From NCBI RefSeq assembly GCF_001866645.1, contig NZ_MLYP01000017.1, forward strand, positions 61,194-125,193: a stretch of DNA of 64,000 bases, read 5' to 3'. Position numbers and translations under genes: made by a program. The DNA is from Streptomyces colonosanans (GTDB lineage: Bacteria; Actinomycetota; Actinomycetes; Streptomycetales; Streptomycetaceae). Below the pieces are notes generated by a model that was given only the letters and a program-made list of their open reading frames with translations, was not told where the DNA came from and ran no database searches. Within the stretch, counting starts at the first letter, position 1. The number at the start of each line of letters is the position of its first letter. Shown piece after piece: positions 25,734 through 35,488 of this stretch.

Positions 25734-28217
25734 TCAGCCGCTCTGCTGTCCGGAGGGACGCCGTACCAGGGCCGCCCAGCGCACCGCCCAACGGGCCCTG
25801 CGATCCGCCCAGCGGTCGGCGACGGCCCACAGGGCCCGCACGGCCGAGCGCGGCGCCAGGACCGCCCGCACCCGGGTCCGCCGGTCACCCACGGCCCGCA
25901 GCCCGGCCCGCACCCTGCGTACGTCCTCGGCCAGTCCGGGCCGGACGCGCGGCTGCGGGGCGAAGAGCACCTGCTCGACGGCGCCGGCCACCCGGTGCAC
26001 GGCCTCGGCCGCCGACGCGTCCAGCCGTCCGAGCCGCACGATCCGCTCGGCGGCCTTCCGAGGGGTCAGCGCGTCGTCCGGCACGATGCCGTAATCCCAT
26101 GCTGTGTCCGTCAGCTCGCGCCACACCGCGAGGGTGTGCCCGACGGCCGCCTCTCCCAGCTGGGCGGACGACGTCCCGGTGGCACCCGGGTCCGGCCCGC
26201 CGACGGCGCCATCGGCGCGGCGGGCGCGGCCCGGCGGAAGGACGGACGGTGCGTGCCGGGCGGAGGCCAGCCGCACCGACCGGCGCCTGAGCCGCCACAG
26301 CATGGGCGTCAGCGGCATCGCCAGCAGGACCAGCCCCAGCAGGGTCCACGCCAGGACCTCGTACCAGCGCAGACCGCTGCCGGACGAGCCGTTCGAGGCC
26401 GACGGCACGGCGGGACCGCACGCCTGCTCCCGCTTCATCTGGACCGAGCAGCTCTCGCTCGCCGACGGAGCGGCGGAGGGCACCGCGGACGACGACCCTG
26501 TCGGCCTCGGCACGTCCGGCTCCCGCCCCCCCGGCGTGTACGACTGCGTGTAGTCCGGCCTCGAGCCCCGGTTCGGGGTCGGCTCGAAGCGGGTCCAGCC
26601 CACGCCCTCGAAGTACAGCTCCGGCCAAGCGTGCGCGTCTCGCAGCCCCACCGACATGGAACCGTCCGCCTGTGGAGAACCCGGGGTGAAGCCCACCGCC
26701 ACCCGTGCCGGAATCCCCAGCGTCCGTGCCATCGCGGCCATCGCGAAGGAGAAGTGCTCGCAGAATCCCTGCTTGTCCTTCAGGAACTGCGCGATCGCCC
26801 TGCGCCCGGTGCCGACCTTCACCTGGGTGCTGTAGGTGAACCCGCCGTCCATGGCGAAGTAGTCCTGGAGCTTGACCGCCGCCTCGTAGTGGTTCGACGC
26901 CCCCGCGGTGATCTTGCGGGCCGTCTCGGCGACCACCGCCGGCAGGGATGCCGGCACCGTCGTGAACTCGCGCTTCAGCGAGGCCGGCGGCTCCGGTGCC
27001 GTGGCCAGCTGCTCCGCGGTGGGCTGCACGACCAGGCTCTTGACCTCGTACTGCGCGCCTCGCGTGTTCTGCCCGTGGTCACCCACCAGCGTGCGGCCCA
27101 CCGGCTCGTACCGCCAGCGGCCCTCGACCTTCACCTGCGTCGCGGGGTACGGCATCGGCAGCCAGTCCTGCGCAAACCAGTCCGCCGCGGAGATCCTCGT
27201 CGCGATCTCGGTCCGCCGTACGCTGCTCGCGAGGCCGCTGGGGGCGGGGAGTGTGTCCGGCACGCCGGTGATATGCCGCTGGGCAGGCTTCCAGGTAATG
27301 CCGTCGAAGTCGTCCAGGGCGACGATCCGCAGGTACATGCCCTGGGTGTTGTCGGTGGTGGTGCGGTAGGCCATGACCTGGCGGTCCTCGTCCACATTGA
27401 GGCTGTCGCGCAGGGACACCAGGGGATTGACCGCGGAGATCGTGCCGCCGTCGCCCGGGCCCGAGCCGACGCCGGTCCCGGAGCCCTTCAGCAGGCCACC
27501 CTGGAGTGAGGGCAGGGCGAGCGGCACCATCAGGGCGATGCCCAGTGCGACCGCGCTGATGCGCCGACCGGTGCGGACGGGGGCGACGGCGCCGTCGGAG
27601 GCGGCGCTCTGGGCGCGGGGAGCACCGCTGAAGACGCGCCCCCATTGGGAGAGCCGATCGCGTCCCTCGGCCAGGAGCAGCAGCAGATAGCCACCCGCGG
27701 CGACGAGGAACCACAGCCAGCCGGCGCCGCCGCCGGAGAGGCCCGCGGCCACCGAGTACAGTGCCAGCAGCGGGAGTCCGGCCGGGGCCGCCGCGCGGAA
27801 CGTCACCGCCAGCGCGTCCACCACGAGGCCGATCACCACGACCCCGCCGACCATCATCAGCCGGATCCCCGGGGACAGCGGTGCCGGGGTCGCATACCGT
27901 CCGACGTCGTCCGTGCCCGACTGCAGCAGCAGCCCCAAGTGCTTGACGGCGTCGGGTCCGGGGATGAACCCGGCGAATGCCTGCTCACGGGCGAAGATCA
28001 GCGTGAGCAGCAGCAGGCTGACCACCGCCTGGCAGGCGATCGTCAGGGAACGGGCCAGCGGGACCCGCCGGGTCAGCGCGCCCACACCGGTCTGCACCGC
28101 CACCAGGAAGGCCGCCTGGAAGATCCAGGTCGCCGGGGACACCAGCGGCAGCAGGGCGCACGACGTCATCAGTGTCGCCGCCGCGGCACGCAGCGACAGC
28201 CGGGCCCGCCCGCTCAT
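25734..28217 (-). CDS. TgpA-type transglutaminase-like membrane protein
   Basis: This protein of about 827 residues has six or so membrane helices in the first ~215 residues, a large extracytoplasmic region with a transglutaminase core, another membrane helix near residue 625 (VLAWTLLGLVLLAMPL) and a cytoplasmic C-terminal domain (DUF4129-like). The papain-like active-site Cys is in KQGFCEHFSFAMA (about residue 487) and the His in DAHAWPEL (about 528). Its ATG overlaps the DUF58 gene's stop (28214-28217). In other bacteria this triad forms a membrane-associated system, but substrates are unknown. Confidence 0.9.
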   Translation of the reverse strand: MSGRARLSLRAAAATLMTSCALLPLVSPATWIFQAAFLVAVQTGVGALTRRVPLARSLTIACQAVVSLLLLTLIFAREQAFAGFIPGPDAVKHLGLLLQSGTDDVGRYATPAPLSPGIRLMMVGGVVVIGLVVDALAVTFRAAAPAGLPLLALYSVAAGLSGGGAGWLWFLVAAGGYLLLLLAEGRDRLSQWGRVFSGAPRAQSAASDGAVAPVRTGRRISAVALGIALMVPLALPSLQGGLLKGSGTGVGSGPGDGGTISAVNPLVSLRDSLNVDEDRQVMAYRTTTDNTQGMYLRIVALDDFDGITWKPAQRHITGVPDTLPAPSGLASSVRRTEIATRISAADWFAQDWLPMPYPATQVKVEGRWRYEPVGRTLVGDHGQNTRGAQYEVKSLVVQPTAEQLATAPEPPASLKREFTTVPASLPAVVAETARKITAGASNHYEAAVKLQDYFAMDGGFTYSTQVKVGTGRRAIAQFLKDKQGFCEHFSFAMAAMARTLGIPARVAVGFTPGSPQADGSMSVGLRDAHAWPELYFEGVGWTRFEPTPNRGSRPDYTQSYTPGGREPDVPRPTGSSSAVPSAAPSASESCSVQMKREQACGPAVPSASNGSSGSGLRWYEVLAWTLLGLVLLAMPLTPMLWRLRRRSVRLASARHAPSVLPPGRARRADGAVGGPDPGATGTSSAQLGEAAVGHTLAVWRELTDTAWDYGIVPDDALTPRKAAERIVRLGRLDASAAEAVHRVAGAVEQVLFAPQPRVRPGLAEDVRRVRAGLRAVGDRRTRVRAVLAPRSAVRALWAVADRWADRRARWAVRWAALVRRPSGQQSG

Positions 28218-29571
28218 GACGGTCCCTCCGCACCGCTCACGGCGCCCACACCCGTGCGCTGTCGGTCCGCCTCGCGCCACAGCTCCGTCAGCGAGACCCC
28301 CCGGGGCACCAGGAGTGCGGTCCAGCCCGCCTCGCGCAGCGTCCGCAGCCGCTCCTCGCTCTGATCGGGAGAGCCCGGGACATCAGCAGGTTCACGTCCC
28401 CAGGTGTCGCTGTCCAGCAGGAAGGCGAGCGCACCGCCGCTGCGTCTGCTCATCTTCGCGGCCAGCGCGGCCTGCTCCTCGTCGAGATCGCCGAAGAAGG
28501 CCACCAGCAGTCCCTCGTTGCCGCCGCGCAGCACCTCGTACGCCCGTGACAGGCCCATACCCTCCGAGTGGTCGATCACGGCGAGCGTGTCCATCATCAG
28601 CCCGGCTGCGTCCGCGGACTCCTGGCTTGCGCCCGCGAACCCCTCCGCGCCCTCGCCGGGCACCGAGCTGCCCGTGTCGGTCAGCAGCCTTACGGAGAAG
28701 CCCCGTTCGAGCATGTGCACCAGCGTGGATGCCACGCCCGCCACCGCCCACTCGAAGGCGGAGTCCGGGCCCGCGCCCTGGAAGGCGATGCCCCGGGTGT
28801 CGAGCAGCACCGTGCACCGGGCGCGCTGCGGCTGCTCCTCGCGGCGCACCATCAGCTCGCCATAGCGCGCGGTGGAGCGCCAGTGCACCCGGCGCAGGTC
28901 GTCGCCATGGCGGTACCCGCGCGGGATGACGTCGTCCTCGCCCGCCAGCGCCAGCGAACGCTGCCGCCCGTCGCCGTATCCCTTCGCCTCACCCGTGAGC
29001 CGCACCGGCGGAAGCGGCTCCACACGGGGGATGACCGTCAGGGTGTCGTACGCGGAGAAGGAGCGGGTCAGCTCGCACATCCCGAAGGGGTCGGTCAGAC
29101 GCAGCTGCAGCGGGCCCAGCGGATAGCGGCCGCGCAGGTCCGAGCGCACGCGGTACGACACCTCGCGCCGGCCGCCTGCCTCCACCCGGTCCAGGACGAA
29201 CCGGGGGCGCGGCCCGAGGACGTAGGGCACCCGGTCCTGGAGCATCAGCAGCCCGGTGGACAGCCGCGAGACGTTCTCCATCCGCAGATGGACGCGGGCC
29301 TCGGAGCCGGCGGGCACACGGGAGGGGGACAGCCGGCGGCTGCCCGCGACCCGGTAGCGCGTGCGGTGCAGCACGGCGGCGCAGACCAGGGGCAGCGCCG
29401 CCAGCAGGAGCCCGACCCGGAGCAGATCGCCCTGGCCGAGGACGTAGGCGCAGATCGCGGCCGCGATACCGGCGGCCAGGAAGGAACGCCCACGCGTGGT
29501 CAGCCCGGCGAGCGTGGTCCGCAGACCGCCCCGGTCCTCCCGGCCGGTGTGGGCCGTGCCCCCGTGCGTCA

Positions 29572-29575
<4 letters not shown>
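28214..29575 (-). CDS. DUF58 domain-containing membrane protein
   Basis: This 453-residue protein has two N-terminal membrane helices (about residues 30-70) and a beta-sandwich region. The DUF58 motif is GDDLRRVHWRSTARYGELMVR (about 240-260), followed by a von Willebrand A-like domain starting LLDTRGIAF. It is the middle gene of moxR-DUF58-tgpA, with 4-bp overlaps on both sides, so the three are translationally coupled. MoxR ATPases are thought to act as chaperones for VWA proteins, which would make this protein the MoxR client. Confidence 0.9.
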
Positions 29576-30591
<1,016 letters not shown>

Positions 30592-30864
30592 CCGGCCCTC
30601 CTCGGCCCGTTCTTTCTCCGGGCCGACGCTCTGCGATGCGGACCGGCCCACCCCGAAACGCGGACACCACGCGGAGAGAGTTCCGCGTGACGCTACACCC
30701 GCATTCTTGTTGCGTTACTGGTTCGTGTCACTCGCCTGTGGACAACTGGCCGCGATATGTCGGCCTTACGATCTTTTCAGCATGCCGGTGTCAGGGGGTT
30801 CGCCCGAAGGAGCGTTCGGCGTCCGATGGGGCGAGGCGACGGGGTGCGATGCCGGAACGCGTCG

Positions 30865-31407
30865 TTACGCGGGATCGATCTCCCGCAGCAGGCCCGTCTT
30901 CACATCGAAGACGAAGCCGCGTACGTCGTCGGTGTGCAGCAGGAACGGGGAGGTGCGTACGCGCTGCATCGACTGCCGCACGTCCTGGTCCACGTCGCGG
31001 AACGCCTCGACCGCCCACGGGGGCCGCTGGCCGACCTCCATCTCCAGTTCGTGCCGGAATTCCTCGGTCAGGGACTCCAGGCCGCATCCGGTGTGATGGA
31101 TGAGGACGACGCTGCGGGTGCCGAGCGCCCGCTGGCTGACGGTCAGGGAGCGGATCACGTCGTCGGTGACGACTCCGCCCGCGTTGCGGATGGTGTGGCA
31201 GTCGCCCAGCTCCAGGCCGAGTGCGGCGTGCAGGTCCAGCCGGGCATCCATACAGGCCACGACGGCGACGCGGAGGACGGGGCGGGCGTCCATCCCCGGG
31301 TCGGTGAACGCGGCGGCGTAGTGCTGGTTGGCCTCCACAAGGCGGTCGGTGACGGTGCCGACTATGGCGCCCTCATGGCCGGCGGGGACGGATGCGGAAG
31401 TCGTCAT
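30865..31407 (-). CDS. Beta-class carbonic anhydrase
   Basis: It interconverts CO2 and bicarbonate. The protein of about 180 residues has zinc ligands in VVACMDARLD (Cys, with the Asp-Arg pair) and IHHTGCG (His and Cys), and the IRNAGGVVTDDVIRSL motif. No clear Shine-Dalgarno sequence precedes ATG 31407 or the in-frame ATG 31413; an extension to 31497 is possible but unlikely. It transcribes away from the dcw cluster. Confidence 0.9.
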   Translation of the reverse strand: MTTSASVPAGHEGAIVGTVTDRLVEANQHYAAAFTDPGMDARPVLRVAVVACMDARLDLHAALGLELGDCHTIRNAGGVVTDDVIRSLTVSQRALGTRSVVLIHHTGCGLESLTEEFRHELEMEVGQRPPWAVEAFRDVDQDVRQSMQRVRTSPFLLHTDDVRGFVFDVKTGLLREIDPA

Positions 31408-31826
31408 ACCCATGACGGTAGTGGTCGCGGGCGATTCGGGCCTGCTGTGACATCGGACAAAGAACACCACCTCGGCTTGTTGTGACGTAGCCCACACGGA
31501 CGGTGAAGTCCCGCCAGGTGGGTGAATCCTTCCGGATCACGCTGCCGCTGCGGGCGGGGTGCGCGACGCGCAGGCCGGTTGATTGACCGGAAGACAGGGT
31601 GGACTAAAGTGACGCGAAGCGGGAGGCGAGACGCTCTCCCTGCGGACAGTTCACCCCGAAGATCCCGGCAGTGTGCCGGTTTCTCCCCGCGTGCGCGGCG
31701 CGTACGTACGGCTCGGCCTCCTCCCGCTCCTGGTCGGCTGACGCTTCCGGCGCCGGCAGGCCTCCCCTTCACGAGCGGGTGGGGACCCGGCAGTGCGTGC
31801 CGTCGCGCAGGATCTGAGAGGCCCCC
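31408..31826. other. 419-bp region upstream of the dcw cluster
   Basis: No gene is supported. In particular there is no mraZ, which precedes rsmH in many bacteria including M. tuberculosis. The stretch contains the likely dcw promoter at 31583-31610 and a leader of about 210 nt. GGGAGGCGAGACGCTCTCCC (31620-31639) can form a small hairpin within this leader. Confidence 0.55.
31583..31610 (+). promoter_or_regulatory. Probable sigma-HrdB-type promoter of the dcw cluster
   Basis: TTGACC (-35) and TAAAGT (-10) are separated by 16 bp. This is the best vegetative promoter match in the region and lies 217 bp upstream of the rsmH start. Confidence 0.6.
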
Positions 31827-32783
31827 TTGAGTCAGAGTCGACACGTGCCGGTCATGCTCCAGCAGTGCCTGGACATGCTGGCCCCGGCCCTCGCCGGGCC
31901 GGAGGCTGTCGTGGTCGACTGCACCCTGGGGCTCGGCGGCCACAGCGAGGCCCTGCTGACGCGGTTCCCCGAGGTCCGCCTCGTGGGGCTCGACCGCGAC
32001 AAGGAGGCGCTGCGCCTGTCCGGGGAGCGGCTCGCCCCGTTCGGCGAGCGTGCCACTCTGGTGCACGCCGTCTACGACGAACTCCCCGACGTGCTCGACC
32101 GGCTGGGTCTTCCGCACGTCCAGGGTGTGCTGTTCGACCTCGGTGTCTCCTCGATGCAACTCGACGAGGCGGGGCGTGGTTTCGCCTACGCGCAGGACGC
32201 CCCGCTCGACATGCGCATGGACCAGACGGCCGGCGTCAGCGCCGCCGAGGTCCTCAACACCTACCCGGCGGGCGAACTCGTGCGGATCCTGCGGGCGTAC
32301 GGCGAGGAGAAGCAGGCCAAGCGGATCGTGTCCGCGATCGTGCGCGAGCGCGAGAAGGAGCCGTTCACGAACAGTGCGCGGCTCGTGGAGCTGATCCGGA
32401 ACGCGCTGCCGCAGGCGGCCAAGCGGACCGGCGGCAACCCGGCCAAGCGTACGTTCCAGGCGCTGCGGATCGAGGTCAACGGCGAACTCGCCGTCCTGGA
32501 GAGGGCGATCCCCGCGGCCGTGAAGGCGCTCGCGGTCGGCGGCCGGATCGCCGTCCTGTCCTATCACTCGCTCGAAGATCGTCTGGTCAAGCACGTGTTC
32601 GCGGCCGGCGCCGCCTCCACCGCGCCGCCCGAACTGCCCGTCGTACCCGAGCGCTACCAGCCCCGGCTCAAGCTCCTCACCCGCGGTGCCGAACTTCCCA
32701 CCGAGGAGGAGGTCGCCGAGAACCGCCGAGCGGCTCCGGCCCGCTTGCGGGGCGCCGAGCGCATCCGCGAGGACGTCGAGTGA
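31827..32783 (+). CDS. rsmH: 16S rRNA (cytosine1402-N4) methyltransferase RsmH
   Basis: RsmH (MraW) methylates C1402 of 16S rRNA. The 318-residue protein starts at a TTG ([11 protein letters not shown]) with GAGAGG five bases upstream; this unusual start is required because no nearby ATG/GTG gives a full N-terminus. Motifs: [15 protein letters not shown] (SAM site), [27 protein letters not shown] and the C-terminal [13 protein letters not shown]. It opens the dcw cluster, as usual in bacteria lacking mraZ in front. Confidence 0.96.
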   Translation: MSQSRHVPVMLQQCLDMLAPALAGPEAVVVDCTLGLGGHSEALLTRFPEVRLVGLDRDKEALRLSGERLAPFGERATLVHAVYDELPDVLDRLGLPHVQGVLFDLGVSSMQLDEAGRGFAYAQDAPLDMRMDQTAGVSAAEVLNTYPAGELVRILRAYGEEKQAKRIVSAIVREREKEPFTNSARLVELIRNALPQAAKRTGGNPAKRTFQALRIEVNGELAVLERAIPAAVKALAVGGRIAVLSYHSLEDRLVKHVFAAGAASTAPPELPVVPERYQPRLKLLTRGAELPTEEEVAENRRAAPARLRGAERIREDVE

Positions 32784-32805
32784 GCCGGGCGAAAGGGGTG
32801 GGAGA

Positions 32806-32970
32806 GTGAGCAGCGGACTGCAGGCGCACGGGGGCGCACCGGCCGTCGAGGGGTGTCCGCCCCGGCCCGGGACACCCACCCCGACCCGCCCGAAGCAGCT
32901 GTCCGCCCTCGCCGGCCCGGCTTCCGTGTCCCGTTACCGGAACAGGCAGCCTGAGGGGGAGGGTGTGTGA
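32806..32970 (+). CDS. Small ORF (54 aa) between rsmH and ftsL, coupled to ftsL
   Basis: GTG 32806 has AAAGGGG seven bases upstream and lies 22 nt after the rsmH stop. The frame ends in TGA at 32968-32970, overlapping the ftsL GTG start as GTGA. Third codon positions are strongly G/C. The product is rich in Pro, Gly and Arg with two Cys-free halves after one Cys (VEGCPPRPG), has no membrane segment and no recognised family. It could be a translated coupling ORF or a real small protein. Confidence 0.4.
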   Translation: MSSGLQAHGGAPAVEGCPPRPGTPTPTRPKQLSALAGPASVSRYRNRQPEGEGV

Positions 32971-33500
32971 GTAGGAAACCCGAACTCAGGGGGCGTGCCG
33001 CCCGGCTTGCGCAGCTCATTCCGGCGGGAGGCGGCGGCGCCGCCCGCACCCCCTTCGTCCTGCTGGTCGTCCTCCTGCTCGGTGGCGGCCTCATCGGGCT
33101 CCTGATGCTGAACTCCGCGCTCAGTGAAGGGGCGTTCAGGCTCGCTGATCTGCAGAAGGGGACCAAGGGCCTCACCGACGAGGAGCAGGCCCTCCAGCGG
33201 GACGTCGACGCCTACTCGGCCCCGGACGCCCTCCAGCGCCGCGCCCGCGAACTGGGCATGGTCCCCGGCGGTGACCCGGCCTTCCTCGACTCCGACGGCA
33301 CCGTCAAGGGCGTCCCCGGGGCCGCCACGCAGCCCCCGGCGAGCCCCGCGGCGCTACGTCCGCCCGAGATGCCCAGCCCGTACCCGAGCCCGACGGCGTC
33401 ACCGTCACCGACGCACACGCCGGGTACGCCCTCGGCGACCGGCTCCACGGCCCCGCCGTCCACTCCGCCCGCATCCCCCACCCCGAGTCCCGGCAGGTGA
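32967..33500 (+). CDS. ftsL: Cell division protein FtsL (septum formation initiator family)
   Basis: This bitopic divisome protein has a short basic cytoplasmic part, one membrane helix at about residues 29-50 (PFVLLVVLLLGGGLIGLLML) and a coiled-coil stretch (LADLQKGTKGLTDEEQALQRDVDAY). A Pro/Ser/Thr-rich tail of about 65 residues follows, longer than in most FtsL proteins. It should bind FtsB/DivIC and FtsQ and activate FtsW-FtsI. GTG start with GAGGGGGAGG upstream. It overlaps the small upstream ORF and the ftsI start by four bases each. Confidence 0.93.
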   Translation: MSRKPELRGRAARLAQLIPAGGGGAARTPFVLLVVLLLGGGLIGLLMLNSALSEGAFRLADLQKGTKGLTDEEQALQRDVDAYSAPDALQRRARELGMVPGGDPAFLDSDGTVKGVPGAATQPPASPAALRPPEMPSPYPSPTASPSPTHTPGTPSATGSTAPPSTPPASPTPSPGR

Positions 33501-35452
33501 CGGAAGTGTCCGACAGGGAACCGCCGCGCCGCCGCGTGCCCGGCCCGGCCCGGCCCGTGCGCCCCGACGCCCGGCGCCGTCCGGGCCCCGGCGCCCGCCC
33601 CGCGCGCCGCCCGGTCCCGGCCCGCGGCGCCGCCCGGCGCACCATCCGGCTCGGTAGTGCCCGTCCCCGGCTGCGCCTGGTCGGCCTCGCCCTGACCCTG
33701 GTGCTGCTCACGTTCGTCGGACGTCTGCTCCAGGTGCAGGCCGTGGACGCGAGCGCGTACGCCGCCAAGGCGGACCAGAACCGGTACGTCGGCCACACCC
33801 TGGCCGCCGTACGCGGCAAGATCACGGACCGCAGCGGCGTCGAACTGGCGACCAGCGTGGACGCGTACGACATCACGGCCGACCCCACGATGTTCACGCC
33901 GCAGTCCACCAAGACGCCCGACGCCCCGGAGCAGGCCGCCGCGCTTCTCGCACCGATCCTCGGCCAGGACGCCGCCGCGCTCACCCGGAAACTCAAGACC
34001 CCGCACACCCGCTACGTCCTGCTGGCCCAGCGCCGCACCCCCCAGGTCTGGAACCAGATCAAGGACCTGAAGAGCACGCTCGCAGCCAAGGCCGAGCCCG
34101 GCACGTTCAGCGTCCTCGCCGGCGTCCTCGCGGTCCCCACCAGCAAGCGCGTCTACCCGAACGGCGACCTCGCCGCCGGGACGCTGGGCTGGGTCAACGC
34201 CGACGGCCAGGGCGGCGGCGGCATCGAGCAGCAGCTGAACAAGCAGCTGGCCGGCAAGGACGGCAAGATCCGCTACGCCCAGTCCGGCGGCCGTCTCGTG
34301 CCGACCGCGGGCTCCGCCGAGACGCCCGCCGTGGCCGGTTCCGACATCGAGCTGACCATCGACCGCGACATCCAGTGGGCCGCCCAGAACGCCATCGCCG
34401 AGCAGGTGCAGAAGTCCAAGGCGGACCGCGGGTATGTGGTGGTGCAGGACGCACGCACCGGCCAGATCCTCGCCCTGGCGAACGCGCCCGGCTTCGACCC
34501 CAATGACCTTTCCAAGGCCAGTCCGGCGGCCCTGGGCAACGCGGCCCTCCAGGACGCCTACGAGCCGGGCTCCACCGCCAAGGTCATGTCGATGGCCGCT
34601 GTGCTGCAGGAGAACGTCGCCACCCCGATGACCCATGTCACCGTGCCCAACCGGCTGCACCGCGGCGACCGGCTCTTCCAGGACGACATCGACCACAAGA
34701 CCTGGTACCTGACGCTCAACGGCGTCCTCGCCAGGTCCAGCAACATCGGCACCATCCTGGCGACCGGCCAGCTCGGCAAGACACAGGAGGAGGCCAACCG
34801 GGTCCTCTACTCGTACCTGCGCAAATTCGGCATCGGCAGCCCCACCGGACTCGGGTTCCCCGGCGAGACGAAGGGCATCCTCGCGCCGCCCGGCACATGG
34901 TCCACGTCGCAGCAGTACACGATTCCTTTCGGCCAGGGCGTGTCCCTCAGCGCGGTGCAGGCCGCGTCCGTCTACTCGACCATCGCCAACGGCGGCGTCC
35001 GCGTCGAGCCCACGCTGGTCCGCGGCACGAAGGGCCCGGACGGACGCTTCGTACCGGCCCCGAAGCCCCAGGAGAACAGGGTCGTCAGCGAGAAGACGGC
35101 GAGGACGCTGTCCCAGATGCTGGAGTCCGTGGTCGACGACGAACAGGGCACCGGCGTCAAGGCACGCATCCCCGGCTACCGGGTCGCGGGCAAGACGGGT
35201 ACGGCGAACCGAGTGGATCCGGCCATCGGCAAGTACCGCGGTTACACCTCCTCCTTCGCTGGCTTCGCGCCCGCGGACAACCCCCGCGTCACCGTCTACT
35301 GCGCGATCCAGAACGCCACCAAGGGCAACTACTTCGGCGGCCAGATCTGCGGCCCCATCTTCAAGCAGGTGATGGAGTTCGCCCTGAAGTCCCTCCAGGT
35401 CCCGCCCACCGGGGCTCGGGCAGCGAACCTGCCCGTCACGTTCACGCCATGA
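33497..35452 (+). CDS. ftsI: Septal penicillin-binding protein FtsI (PBP3-like transpeptidase)
   Basis: FtsI cross-links septal peptidoglycan. The 651-residue protein has a long basic, Pro/Arg-rich N-terminus, a membrane helix near residue 65 (LRLVGLALTLVLLTFVGRLL), a pedestal domain and a class B transpeptidase domain. Active-site motifs are S359-T-A-K362, S414-S-N416 and K566-T-G568. GTG 33497 overlaps the ftsL stop; GTG 33506 is an in-frame alternative. In Streptomyces it is needed for sporulation septa rather than viability. It stands directly before the mur genes. Confidence 0.96.
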   Translation: MTEVSDREPPRRRVPGPARPVRPDARRRPGPGARPARRPVPARGAARRTIRLGSARPRLRLVGLALTLVLLTFVGRLLQVQAVDASAYAAKADQNRYVGHTLAAVRGKITDRSGVELATSVDAYDITADPTMFTPQSTKTPDAPEQAAALLAPILGQDAAALTRKLKTPHTRYVLLAQRRTPQVWNQIKDLKSTLAAKAEPGTFSVLAGVLAVPTSKRVYPNGDLAAGTLGWVNADGQGGGGIEQQLNKQLAGKDGKIRYAQSGGRLVPTAGSAETPAVAGSDIELTIDRDIQWAAQNAIAEQVQKSKADRGYVVVQDARTGQILALANAPGFDPNDLSKASPAALGNAALQDAYEPGSTAKVMSMAAVLQENVATPMTHVTVPNRLHRGDRLFQDDIDHKTWYLTLNGVLARSSNIGTILATGQLGKTQEEANRVLYSYLRKFGIGSPTGLGFPGETKGILAPPGTWSTSQQYTIPFGQGVSLSAVQAASVYSTIANGGVRVEPTLVRGTKGPDGRFVPAPKPQENRVVSEKTARTLSQMLESVVDDEQGTGVKARIPGYRVAGKTGTANRVDPAIGKYRGYTSSFAGFAPADNPRVTVYCAIQNATKGNYFGGQICGPIFKQVMEFALKSLQVPPTGARAANLPVTFTP

Positions 35453-35488
35453 TCAGTACAACGGGAACGACCGACCAGGAATCACCTC

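Noticed and set aside
31408..31826. Possible mraZ before rsmH
   Set aside because: No frame gives the MraZ/SpoVT-like DXXXR motifs; the region is non-coding.
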